From Occidentia massiliensis (GTDB lineage Bacteria; Pseudomonadota; Alphaproteobacteria; Rickettsiales; Rickettsiaceae), in contig CANJ01000020.1 in NCBI GenBank assembly GCA_000309075.1, forward strand, positions 1 to 62,745: a DNA stretch of 62,745 bases, read 5' to 3'. How positions within the stretch are numbered: position 1 is the stretch's first letter; every line of letters begins with the position of its first letter. Shown here piece by piece: positions 40,457 to 49,142 of this stretch. The notes under the pieces were generated by a model, which ran no database searches, was not told the origin of the DNA, and saw only the letters and a program-made list of their open reading frames with translations. The translations under genes were made by a program, and so were the position numbers.

Positions 40457-41692
40457 TTATTCTCCCATAACCTTTATATATTGATCATCTGGAGTTGGAG
40501 TTGTTGAGGTATTTTCATCTTCATCTGCAAATGCAATGTTACTATTATTATTATTAAGGCTTAACAGACTTTTGATAAATTTATCTTCTTCATCAAAAGA
40601 ATCTAAAGATGAACTACCATAGCCTGAAACGCTGCTATTAGTATCTTCACTATTTTCACTATTTATAATTTTTTCTAATTCATCTCTCAAACTCGTATTT
40701 TCCTTCTCAACTTTCTTCAGTTTTATACACAATTCTTTATTCTTTTCCTTCAACTCTTTATTTTCTTTTTCTAATACTTCATTTTTTTGTTTAATTTCCT
40801 TTAATTCTTGCTCTAACATATCATTTCCTCCTACCTGTAAAGGTAATGATACTACACTTTTTACTCCATATTTATTTAACCCTAGTGGAGGTAGAGGTGG
40901 TGGAGGTGGTATAACACCAGGCATAATTTGTATTGGAGAAGGATTTCCTTGAGTAATAGGGTTACATTCATTAGTAGAAGAAGTAGTTTCTACTAGTTTT
41001 TTAGGGTCTTTTGAACGTGACTTACTCAATTCTGTTTTATTACGTCTTAGTGTACCCGTTATTTCTGGCCCTAATATCTGTGCTAATTTTTTAACATTAG
41101 AGCTAGTAGACTCACTGAGTTCACTAGCAATAGGATCTTTTCCATCATTAGCAGGAGTAACTGACTGAGTAGTAGCTTTTATAGTCAGTATATGAAAACT
41201 TTCTAAATTATGTTCTGGCGCCTCCTCTTTTAGCTCTAGTCCCACTGAGTTTACCAATTTCTTAACTTTGGTTTCAGGTTCTGTTTTATCAGTAGAAGGA
41301 ACAACTATGGACTTAACAAACTTGCCACCACCTGCAGGAGAATTAGTAAATTGCTTTAATGTATCAAATTTTGATTTATCACCCTCCTTAGTGTTTGCAA
41401 AGCTTCCATTATTAGCTGAATCAGAAAGTCGTAATGATTTTAGTTCACCAGTTAAAGTATCTATCTCTGATGTTACTTTAGAAGCAAAATAATCTACCTT
41501 ACTATCTTCTTCTACACTAGATTTCAAGGGTTTTGGTGCTATTTTAGGCTTATTATTGCTACCTTCAGATGTTGTTTCTTTTTCTCTAAACCTATTTTCC
41601 CTATCCCGTGTAAAAAATGGATTTCTTCTTACACTACCTTGTCTAGATAGTGGATGGAGGTCACTTTGTATTTTTGTTGTGCTTTGGGGCAT
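40457..41692 (-). CDS. proline-rich coiled-coil protein, effector candidate
   Basis: A 411-residue acidic, Ser/Thr/Asn-rich protein with no recognised family. It has a short SH3-ligand-like stretch KPKIAPKPLK near residue 50, a long low-complexity region, a polyproline track VIPPPPPLPPLG at about 262-275, then a Lys/Glu coiled coil (about 295-345, KEIKQKNEVLEKENKELKEK) and an acidic tail. No signal peptide or membrane helix. Polyproline of this type binds profilin or EVH1 domains in eukaryotic actin regulators and rickettsial RickA. I find no WH2 or Arp2/3-binding acidic motif with tryptophan, so it is not RickA. Host-directed function is inference. Confidence 0.75.
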   Translation of the reverse strand: MPQSTTKIQSDLHPLSRQGSVRRNPFFTRDRENRFREKETTSEGSNNKPKIAPKPLKSSVEEDSKVDYFASKVTSEIDTLTGELKSLRLSDSANNGSFANTKEGDKSKFDTLKQFTNSPAGGGKFVKSIVVPSTDKTEPETKVKKLVNSVGLELKEEAPEHNLESFHILTIKATTQSVTPANDGKDPIASELSESTSSNVKKLAQILGPEITGTLRRNKTELSKSRSKDPKKLVETTSSTNECNPITQGNPSPIQIMPGVIPPPPPLPPLGLNKYGVKSVVSLPLQVGGNDMLEQELKEIKQKNEVLEKENKELKEKNKELCIKLKKVEKENTSLRDELEKIINSENSEDTNSSVSGYGSSSLDSFDEEDKFIKSLLSLNNNNSNIAFADEDENTSTTPTPDDQYIKVMGE

Positions 41693-41797
41693 AATTAGTC
41701 ACTCCTTCATAAATATCAAATAATACTACGAGTACCAAATAACTAGATTTTTACCGTTTTGCAATCACTTGTTATAAAACTTCTTAAAAACTAGCAA

Positions 41798-42559
41798 TTA
41801 TATTTTAAATTTAGGACCTAAATATGCTTTTTGTACATCTACTGACTCAATTATTTCTTGAGGTGTACCATATTTTAATACTTTACCATCAAATATAATG
41901 TAAGCTCGATCTACCATCTTTAATGTTTCTCTAACATTATGATCATTAATTATCACCCCAATATTTTTAGCTTTTAAAAAGGTTATCAATGTCTTAATAT
42001 TATATATGGCTAATGGGTCTACCCCTGCTAACGGCTCATCTAAAAGTATAAATTTGGGTAAAGTAGCCAGTGATCTAGCAATTTCAAGCCGCCGCCTTTC
42101 CCCCCCTGACAGCAGAGTTGCTTGAGCATATCTTAAATGCACGATTGAAAATTCATTTAATAATTCTTCTAGCTTGTCTTTTCTTTTCTTCTTATTACTG
42201 TAAGTAACTTCGAGTATAGCCATTATATTATCCTCAACATTTAATCCTCTAAAAATAGAAGATTCTTGAGGAAGGTAACTGATCCCAGCTTTAGCTCTTA
42301 AATATATTGGCAAGCTCGTGATATCTTCACCATCAAGATATAAAGATCCTGAATCTGGAGCAACTAATCCTGTAATAATTGAAAAACAAGTTGTCTTTCC
42401 TGCTCCATTAGGGCCAAGTAATCCAATAACTTCTCCGCTTTTAATAGTAAGTGAAACAGATTTTAATACAGTATGTATTCCATAAGACTTACCAATATTA
42501 GAAACACTAAGTTCATGATTATCATCAATCATATTAAGGGTAATTTTTGAATCTTGCAT
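41798..42559 (-). CDS. lptB: LPS export ABC transporter ATPase LptB
   Basis: Cytosolic ATPase of the LPS extraction machine, 253 residues. Walker A LLGPNGAGKTTCFSIITGLV, Q-loop ISYLPQESSIFRGLNVEDN (the LptB-type YLPQExSIFR), signature LLSGGERRRLEIARSL, Walker B FILLDEPLAGVDPLA and switch histidine NDHNVRETL. These details are typical of LptB rather than other ABC ATPases. It is the last gene of the block sco-kdsD-lptC-lptA-lptB. The LptF/G partner at 29848-31086 is unlinked, as is common. Confidence 0.96.
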   Translation of the reverse strand: MQDSKITLNMIDDNHELSVSNIGKSYGIHTVLKSVSLTIKSGEVIGLLGPNGAGKTTCFSIITGLVAPDSGSLYLDGEDITSLPIYLRAKAGISYLPQESSIFRGLNVEDNIMAILEVTYSNKKKRKDKLEELLNEFSIVHLRYAQATLLSGGERRRLEIARSLATLPKFILLDEPLAGVDPLAIYNIKTLITFLKAKNIGVIINDHNVRETLKMVDRAYIIFDGKVLKYGTPQEIIESVDVQKAYLGPKFKI

Positions 42560-42564
42560 GAAAA

Positions 42565-43056
42565 TTAAGATGATCTTATTGATTTTAACTTTGCCTTATA
42601 AACTAATGATTTAGTAGAAATAATATTGCTAGTTTGTTTAACATTGTTATCTTGTTGAAGATATACATTATCATCTGCTAGTAAAACACTATTTTCATGG
42701 TTGTAAACCCCCTTATTTGCTTTAATAATCTCTGTAATTGTGCCAATTTCCCTAAGAGCAATAAACTGACTTGGTAAAGTAACAGTTTGAATTTTTTTTA
42801 TTGGTTTACCACTTTGCTGTTCTTCAATAACCTTTATTATCATTTTACTGGTCTTGAGTTTTATATCTTCAAAACACATAAAAACAGATCCTGTAAAAAT
42901 TAGTATACCATTATCCCGTTCTACCACTAAGTCATCAGAATAAATTTTTATATCTGAAAAATTTTCCTCTGAGTTTTTAATAGCATCAATATAACTAGTT
43001 ATCAGCAATAAATTTGCTAGTACTAGGATTTTTAATATGAGTCTGGACATTGCCAT
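42565..43056 (-). CDS. lptA: LPS transport periplasmic protein LptA
   Basis: Periplasmic bridge of the Lpt system, 163 residues, with an N-terminal signal segment (LILKILVLANLLLITSYIDA) and an OstA beta-jellyroll: KIYSDDLVVERDNGILIFTG, SVFMCFEDIKLKTSKMIIKV. It starts within lptC (62 bases of overlap), ahead of lptB by five bases. The overlap is longer than usual, but a start further down would remove the signal sequence. Length is close to the family norm. Confidence 0.85.
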   Translation of the reverse strand: MAMSRLILKILVLANLLLITSYIDAIKNSEENFSDIKIYSDDLVVERDNGILIFTGSVFMCFEDIKLKTSKMIIKVIEEQQSGKPIKKIQTVTLPSQFIALREIGTITEIIKANKGVYNHENSVLLADDNVYLQQDNNVKQTSNIISTKSLVYKAKLKSIRSS

Positions 43057-43612
43057 GTAAGTGTAAAATTCTTTCTTTAGATTTTATATTAAATTGGTTA
43101 GCTTTAATTTCGCTATCATCTTTATATTTAATTATAACCCCCTGCGACCCTATTGCTGAAGAATCAATTAAATTAACATCTATTTGATCCGTTGTTATAA
43201 GACAATCTTCATATGTTAACTTTATAGAACGGTAAAATTTTACTATCTTACTTTTTTCATCCATTTTTCCTGATTTGGCTGATAACAATACAGGTTTATC
43301 ATCACGGTAATTATAATAACCTTCAATATCTTCAAGCATATAGAGGTTATCTTTTAATTTTATAGCTTTCTTAGAATGTATTTTGTAAGGCTTGTCTTGC
43401 TTATCAAAACTATTAAAAACTGAATTTAGTATATATATATCATAGTCTTTTGTCTTATCGACAAGTAACTTCTTTGATAATGGTTTTCTATTATAGTCCA
43501 CTTTGTTAATAGGTTTTTGAATAATAGAATAAACAAAGTAGCTAACAAATATAAAAACAATTAAACAAAACAACTGTACTAAATTAATTATGTTAAAATA
43601 CAGTCTAGCCAT
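42995..43612 (-). CDS. lptC: LPS export protein LptC
   Basis: Bitopic inner-membrane protein that passes LPS from LptBFG to LptA. One N-terminal transmembrane helix (VQLFCLIVFIFVSYFVYSI) and a periplasmic beta-jellyroll with SKKAIKLKDNLYMLEDIEGY, SAKSGKMDEKSKIVKFYRSI and DDSEIKANQFNIKSKERILH. It is 205 residues, normal. It follows kdsD by three bases and overlaps lptA. The C-terminal HLHGNVQTHIKN is typical of LptC jellyroll ends. Confidence 0.87.
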   Translation of the reverse strand: MARLYFNIINLVQLFCLIVFIFVSYFVYSIIQKPINKVDYNRKPLSKKLLVDKTKDYDIYILNSVFNSFDKQDKPYKIHSKKAIKLKDNLYMLEDIEGYYNYRDDKPVLLSAKSGKMDEKSKIVKFYRSIKLTYEDCLITTDQIDVNLIDSSAIGSQGVIIKYKDDSEIKANQFNIKSKERILHLHGNVQTHIKNPSTSKFIADN

Positions 43613-43615
43613 TAT

Positions 43616-44587
43616 TTAAACAACTCCAATTCTTAACAGATCATGCATATGCACTATTCCTAGCAATCTATTGTCCTCTACTACTAATAAAGTAGTAATT
43701 TTATTATTATTCATTATAGATAAAGCTTCAGCACTAAAAACATTAGAAGTAATAGTAATTGGAGAAGTTGTCATAATCTCATGTGCTTTTAAAGCAATAA
43801 TTTTTTCACTCATATGCCTTCTTAAGTCACCATCAGTAATAACTCCTATGACTAATGTATTATCCTTAGTAACGACAGCACAACCAAACCCACTACTTGT
43901 CATAGTAATTAACACATCAGATACTAAACTGTCTGGTTTAACCACTGGTAACTTACTACCAGTGTGCATTATTGCCTTTACTCTAATTAAACTAGCCCCA
44001 ATTTTACCTCCTGGATGAAATATTTGGAAATTTTCTTTAGTAAATCCTTTAAGTTCTTGTACAGATACCATAATTGCATCACCTAAAGCTAGCATCATTA
44101 AAGCTGAAGTAGTAGGAGCATCTACTAATGATGCTTCAGATATTTTTGGAATATTAAGAACAAAATCACTAGTTTTAGCTATTGTAGAGTTTGGGTTCAT
44201 AGTCATAGTAACTAGTTTGATTTTAAAGCGCTTACAATAATTTACTATATCAAGTAACTCTTTTGTCTCTCCTGAATTTGATAACAAAATTACTAAATCT
44301 TTGTCATTAATTATCCCTAAATCCCCATGGCTAGCTTCAGCTGGATGTACATAAATTGATACAGTACCTATAGACGAAAAGCTTGCAGCAATTTTTCTAG
44401 CTATATACCCACTTTTTCCAATCCCACTAGTAATTAATTTCCCTTGCATATTATTAATTTCAAGTATTACCTCACCTAACTTTATTGGAAGATTATTTAC
44501 TAATTGCTCTAACCCATATATTTCCTGATGTAAAACTTCTCTTACTATCTTTATTATGGAATTTATATTTTGCACCTTATTACCCAA
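43616..44587 (-). CDS. kdsD: arabinose-5-phosphate isomerase KdsD
   Basis: Makes arabinose 5-phosphate, the first step of Kdo synthesis for LPS. The SIS domain spans about 30-190: ITSGIGKSGYIARKIAASFS, YVHPAEASHGDLGII, LLSNSGETKELLDI, DAPTTSALMMLALGDAIMV. Two CBS domains follow at about 205-323, MHTGSKLPVV and IMTTSPITI. At 323 residues it has the standard KpsF/GutQ/KdsD length. The link to lptC-lptA-lptB downstream fits the Kdo role. It overlaps the sco gene by eight bases. Confidence 0.95.
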   Translation of the reverse strand: MGNKVQNINSIIKIVREVLHQEIYGLEQLVNNLPIKLGEVILEINNMQGKLITSGIGKSGYIARKIAASFSSIGTVSIYVHPAEASHGDLGIINDKDLVILLSNSGETKELLDIVNYCKRFKIKLVTMTMNPNSTIAKTSDFVLNIPKISEASLVDAPTTSALMMLALGDAIMVSVQELKGFTKENFQIFHPGGKIGASLIRVKAIMHTGSKLPVVKPDSLVSDVLITMTSSGFGCAVVTKDNTLVIGVITDGDLRRHMSEKIIALKAHEIMTTSPITITSNVFSAEALSIMNNNKITTLLVVEDNRLLGIVHMHDLLRIGVV

Positions 44588-45260
44588 TATGCTGACCGGA
44601 TTTCATATTTACTCTAATATATTCTACTATATCTTTAACAGAATCATTAAGAGTAAAATGCTTTACATATTTTCCATTTTTATCCATCAAATACACAAAA
44701 GTAGTATGATCTATTAAATAATCATCACTTTTGCTATCACTAAGTGGTGATATTACTGCATATATTTTGAATTTTTCAATTACATCCTTGATCTGATCTT
44801 TTGCACCAGTAAGAGCAATAATTTTAGAACCAGAATTTGCAGGATTAAAATTTGTCATATAGCTTTTTAAAGCTAAATAATCATCTCGCTTAGGATCAAC
44901 AGTAATAAAGACTGCTGAAATATCTATATGATAGGTATCTAAAATTTTCATAACTTTAGATATTTTCTCTAATGTCACAGGACAAACATCTGGACAAAAA
45001 GTAAAGCCAAAATATACAAGATAAGGCTTACCTTTTAGCTTTTCACTTGTAAATTCATTGTTATCTGTATCAATTAAACAAAAATCTCCACCTATTTTAG
45101 CTCCAGTTACTGACTCTAAGGACTTATTTGATTGATTAATAACATTTACACTAGCTTTAGGAGCAGGCCAAAAAACAAGCATAAAATATATAGCTAAGGT
45201 CCCAATCACTATTGATATAACAGCAGTAATTTTAAGGAAATAGTTTTTACCATTTTCCAT
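44580..45260 (-). CDS. Sco1/SenC copper chaperone
   Basis: Membrane-anchored thioredoxin-fold protein that helps assemble the CuA site of cytochrome c oxidase. An N-terminal transmembrane helix (ITAVISIVIGTLAIYFMLVFW), then the copper-binding CxxxC in YFGFTFCPDVCPVTLEKISK and the third ligand histidine in DYLIDHTTFVYLMD. Length 226. It opens the block that continues into kdsD with an eight-base overlap; this coupling is probably historical rather than functional. Confidence 0.95.
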   Translation of the reverse strand: MENGKNYFLKITAVISIVIGTLAIYFMLVFWPAPKASVNVINQSNKSLESVTGAKIGGDFCLIDTDNNEFTSEKLKGKPYLVYFGFTFCPDVCPVTLEKISKVMKILDTYHIDISAVFITVDPKRDDYLALKSYMTNFNPANSGSKIIALTGAKDQIKDVIEKFKIYAVISPLSDSKSDDYLIDHTTFVYLMDKNGKYVKHFTLNDSVKDIVEYIRVNMKSGQHIG

Positions 45261-45382
45261 AATTTCACTCTAATAAATAAAAAGTCAATTATACCCCATA
45301 ATATAAAGTTATCAAGAGCAACGTCTAGAGTATGTTTTAAAGCCTAAAATAATTTCTATTATATATTGCTTCTATTTTATTA

Positions 45383-46378
45383 CTAACAAATTTCTTTTAA
45401 ATACTTTGCTACTTCAATAGCAGCATAGGTAAAAATAGCTATAGCCCCTGCTCTTTTAATAGATAATAAAGATTCTAACATTGCACTATTAAAATCCATA
45501 CAATTAGCTAAAGAAGCATATTTAATCATTGAATATTCTCCACTAGTTTGATAGCCAAATACTGAGATATTAAACTTACTTGCAATAGCAGATATTATAT
45601 CTAAATACATACTAGCTGGCTTTACCATTACCATATCAGCACCTTCTTGTATATCCATATCTACTTCATTTAGTGCTTCTTTAACATTGCGATAATCCAT
45701 TTGATAGGTTTTTTTAGAAGATTGACCAAAGGATATCTTTGATCCAACAGCATCTCTAAAAGGGCCATAGAAATTTGATGCGTATTTTGCTGCATAAGAT
45801 AAAATTATAGTATTGTAGTATTTATTATCATCTAAAACACTGCGTATTGCTTTGATTCTTCCATCCATCATATCAGAAGGAGCAATAATATCTGCTCCTG
45901 CTGCAGCTAATATCTTTGCTTGCTCACATAGTAATAACAAGGTTTTATCATTATCAACATCATCTTTATTTTCATTTAATAAGCCATCATGGCCATGTGT
46001 CGTATAGGGATCTAAAGCCACATCAGCAATTATTCCTATTGGTAAATTATCTTCTTTAAATAGCTTGATAGTCCTACAGATAAGATTATCAGAATTTAAT
46101 GCTTCTTTTCCATCAATAGTTTTTAGCTTTGGTTCTATTACAGGAAATATAGCTACTGCCCTAATACCATATCTAGCAGCTAGCTTAGCTTTCTTTAATG
46201 CTAAATCTATAGATAATTTTTCAACTTCTGGCATTGTAGCAATTGGAATTTTTAAGTTTCTACCTTCAATAACAAAAATTGGCAAAATTAAATTTGCAGG
46301 CAATAAACTAGTTTCAGCTACTAGCTCTCTTAACCATTTATATCTTCGATTACGCCTTAACCTTGTTATTGGATACAT
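45383..46378 (-). CDS. hemB: delta-aminolevulinic acid dehydratase
   Basis: Condenses two aminolevulinates into porphobilinogen in haem synthesis; normally a cytosolic octamer. The first active-site lysine region is ILSYAAKYASNFYGPFRDAV, and the second is MVMVKPASMYLDII. The metal region DVALDPYTTHGHDGLL lacks the cysteines of zinc-type enzymes, so a magnesium-dependent form is expected. ADIIAPSDMMDGRIKAIR is invariant. Length 331, normal. It lies just upstream of the sco-kdsD block on the same strand. Confidence 0.97.
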   Translation of the reverse strand: MYPITRLRRNRRYKWLRELVAETSLLPANLILPIFVIEGRNLKIPIATMPEVEKLSIDLALKKAKLAARYGIRAVAIFPVIEPKLKTIDGKEALNSDNLICRTIKLFKEDNLPIGIIADVALDPYTTHGHDGLLNENKDDVDNDKTLLLLCEQAKILAAAGADIIAPSDMMDGRIKAIRSVLDDNKYYNTIILSYAAKYASNFYGPFRDAVGSKISFGQSSKKTYQMDYRNVKEALNEVDMDIQEGADMVMVKPASMYLDIISAIASKFNISVFGYQTSGEYSMIKYASLANCMDFNSAMLESLLSIKRAGAIAIFTYAAIEVAKYLKEIC

Positions 46379-46707
46379 AATAATTAACTTCTTAATATTT
46401 AATCTTAGTATATATAACTAACCCCTTATCACTAAGCTATTTTACTATTAAAATATAAAATAAATTGTAAGATTTAATGAAGAAGCTTGTACTTTCATTC
46501 ATATCAAGTCAATTTTGTTAAAAATTTTTACATAAAATTTATACTAAAAAGCATAATTGTTTCATAAAAGTAATAAATTAATTAAAGTAAAAATTTTTAG
46601 GTAAACACAATTTTCAAGATAAATAAAATCTTATTGCATGCTTAAAGTTTTTTAGTATATCATAACAACAAGTATTAGAAAAAACAATAATCACTTAGAG
46701 ATTAGTA
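46379..46707. other. divergent intergenic region hemB / tolQ
   Basis: 329 AT-rich bases that must contain the hemB and tolQ promoters. I see no RNA gene, repeat or relic frame. Confidence 0.4.
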
Positions 46708-47433
46708 ATGAACTCATCAACAATACTAGCAAAAACAGCAGCTATTTCAGCACCTAAAATGTCTGTAGTTTCTACAATCCTAGCTTCTGATGTAATTGGT
46801 AAAACAATAATGTTAATGCTTATTTTTGCATCTATTTGGACCTGGGCTATTATTTTATATAAACATTACCATTTAAATAAAGTAAATAAAAAAATGATTT
46901 CTTTCGAGCAAACATTTTGGTCTAGCCAACTAATAGAACAGTTATATGATAAAATTAGTAAAAACGTTGATAATCTTATATCAGCAGTACTTGTAGCTGC
47001 CTTAAATGAATATAGAAGAGAACGTCATGTTGATAAAAATAACTTATTACTAAACTTAGGTCTAAAAGATAGAATTCTTCACTCCATGCATTTTGTAAGA
47101 AATAGAGAATTAGAAAAGCTTGAAAGTAATATTGTAATTCTTGCAATTATTGGTTCAGCATCTCCTTTTGTCGGGTTACTTGGCACTGTATGGGGAATTA
47201 TGCATAGCTTTCAATCAATTGCAGTAACAAAAAACACTGGGTTAGCAGTTGTAGCTCCTGGTATTGCAGAAGCATTACTTGCTACCGCTATTGGTTTATT
47301 TGCTGCTATTCCAGCAGTGATATTTTATAATTTACTCACTACTAAGCTTAGCTTAATAGAAAATAAAATTGATAGTTTTATAAGTGAATTTTACACAATT
47401 TTATCTCGAATTATAGATGAAGAAAAAGCATGA
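46708..47433 (+). CDS. tolQ: TolQ, Tol-Pal energiser
   Basis: Inner-membrane proton-channel subunit that with TolR uses the proton motive force to drive outer-membrane constriction at division. Three transmembrane helices: near 30-50 (IMLMLIFASIWTWAIILY), and around 145-165 and 190-210, with the family blocks ILAIIGSASPFVGLLGTVWG, IMHSFQSIA and APGIAEALLATAIGLFAAIP. Length 241. It overlaps tolR by four bases and heads the tolQ-tolR-tolA-tolB operon. Confidence 0.96.
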   Translation: MNSSTILAKTAAISAPKMSVVSTILASDVIGKTIMLMLIFASIWTWAIILYKHYHLNKVNKKMISFEQTFWSSQLIEQLYDKISKNVDNLISAVLVAALNEYRRERHVDKNNLLLNLGLKDRILHSMHFVRNRELEKLESNIVILAIIGSASPFVGLLGTVWGIMHSFQSIAVTKNTGLAVVAPGIAEALLATAIGLFAAIPAVIFYNLLTTKLSLIENKIDSFISEFYTILSRIIDEEKA

Positions 47434-47876
47434 ATGTAAAAATAGGGTCTTATAGCCATCTTGCAAAGAAATATAATAAAGCTAAAATAATTAGTAATAT
47501 TAATGTAACACCACTAGTTGATGTAATGTTAGTATTATTAATAATATTTATGATTACTGCACCTATGTTAACAGCTGGTATTAACGTTGATTTACCAGAA
47601 ACTAATTCCAGTTTGGTTATCCCTGAGCAAGATGAACCTTTAACTATTAGTGTTGATAAAAACAACGATATATACATATTAAAAACTAAAATTGATAAAA
47701 ATAACTTAGCAGAAAAACTAAAAGCTATTACTAAAGAGAAGTTAGACACTCGCATTTTTATAAGAGGGGATAAAAATATATCTTATGGTGATATTGTAAA
47801 AGTTTTTGTAGAAATTACTAATGCTGGATTTACAAAGGTAGCTTTAATTACAAGTACTATTCCTAATGAACAGTAA
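47430..47876 (+). CDS. tolR: TolR
   Basis: Partner of TolQ, 148 residues. A single transmembrane helix carries the proton-pathway aspartate in NINVTPLVDVMLVLLIIFMI. The periplasmic domain follows (VDLPETNSSLVIPEQDEPL, IFIRGDKNISYGDIVKVFVE), typical of ExbD/TolR. It overlaps tolQ by ATGA and tolA by 11 bases, so translation is tightly coupled. Confidence 0.95.
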   Translation: MNVKIGSYSHLAKKYNKAKIISNINVTPLVDVMLVLLIIFMITAPMLTAGINVDLPETNSSLVIPEQDEPLTISVDKNNDIYILKTKIDKNNLAEKLKAITKEKLDTRIFIRGDKNISYGDIVKVFVEITNAGFTKVALITSTIPNEQ

Positions 47877-48801
47877 CAATGATAATTTTCATATTTTTTT
47901 ATTAATATCTTTTATTAGTCACATAATATTAGGCTATATCTTAATGTTTTCTTCTTCCAGTAAGAAAGCACTTTCTACGCATAATGATAAAATAGTAAAT
48001 CTTGAGTTTGCAACTGTAAAAAAAATAGCTAACAAAACTGCAGTAAGCTCCAAAAGCCAAGTCAACAATCAACAAAACAATATAGTTACTAAAAAAGATG
48101 TAACCCATAACCTTAAAGATAATAAAGTAACAAAAAACGCTACTCAGCCTAAACAAATCACTCCTACAGGTCATAACCAGCAAAAGACTAGTAAAAAACT
48201 AAGTTCTCAACCACTAAAAAAAGTAGAAAAAGCTATTACTAGTAAGAAAAAAGATTTAGAAACTTCTAAAAATTTAGAAAAAAACAACAATAACCTTAAA
48301 GATAATAATCAAGAAAGCTTAACTAAGCCAATGCAGAATAATAAATTACTTTCTAAAGATAAATCAAAAAATGCATCTATAATTAAAAAAGATGTTAATC
48401 TCAAGCTTAGCAAAAGTAAAAATAATATAAAAAACAAAAAAACTATAAATAGCAATACTACTAATATAAAGGATCAATTTAGTACTGAAGACCCTTTTAG
48501 TAACATAGATACTATAAGTTATGCTGATGTGATTAAAACTCAGATTCAAATGTACTGGAATCATACTATAGGAGCAGTATCTGGAATTAGTGTAGTTTTA
48601 ACATTAAACTTAACTCTAGATGGTACTGTTGAAAGCATAAAAGAAATTAGTAACTCTTGTCCTGCCAACCAAAGAATATGCAATGCTTTTATACAAAGTA
48701 CTAAAAGATCAATTTGGGCTGCAAGTCCTTTTCAAAACTTGCCAGTAGAAGAATATAATGAATGGAAAACTTTAACTTTTGAATTTGTACCAGAGGATTA
48801 A
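47866..48801 (+). CDS. tolA: TolA
   Basis: Bridges the inner membrane and the outer-membrane Tol-Pal proteins. N-terminal transmembrane helix (FHIFLLISFISHIILGYILM), a long Lys/Asn/Ser-rich extended domain (about 45-205), then the globular domain III starting near SYADVIKTQIQMYWNHTIGA and ending TLTFEFVPED. Length 311. Domain II has Asn and Lys instead of the Ala/Glu-rich helix of E. coli, as expected from the strong AT bias. Confidence 0.88.
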   Translation: MNSNNDNFHIFLLISFISHIILGYILMFSSSSKKALSTHNDKIVNLEFATVKKIANKTAVSSKSQVNNQQNNIVTKKDVTHNLKDNKVTKNATQPKQITPTGHNQQKTSKKLSSQPLKKVEKAITSKKKDLETSKNLEKNNNNLKDNNQESLTKPMQNNKLLSKDKSKNASIIKKDVNLKLSKSKNNIKNKKTINSNTTNIKDQFSTEDPFSNIDTISYADVIKTQIQMYWNHTIGAVSGISVVLTLNLTLDGTVESIKEISNSCPANQRICNAFIQSTKRSIWAASPFQNLPVEEYNEWKTLTFEFVPED

Positions 48802-49142
48802 TAATTGTAAAAATCTAATAGAGACTTAATACAAAAATTATAATATCAATTTAAAACAACCTTAAACTAAGAAGATTATCACATACTGTAAATATCTTGT
48901 GTTTTAGTAAACATATAGGTAGTCAAATATAATTTTTATAAATTGTAATGATTGCAAAATCTAATAAGATCAGTATAATTTATATAGGTAAGTTTAATAC
49001 ATCTATGCCTTTAAGTTTGAGTATGAAATGGGTGAAGGTAATTATGTAATACACTGATATTTAGTCCTTTATTTCCTTTCAACTCTTGAAGTCATTTATG
49101 TATATTATATAGTAAAATTATTATTAACTAAGCAAGAATTTT
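48802..49142. other. gene-free stretch between tolA and tolB
   Basis: 341 AT-rich bases within the tol cluster, so tolB may have its own promoter. No terminator, RNA gene or relic frame was recognised. Confidence 0.4.

Noticed and set aside
40457-41692. RickA actin nucleator
   Set aside because: Only the polyproline track fits; WH2, central and tryptophan-containing acidic motifs are missing.
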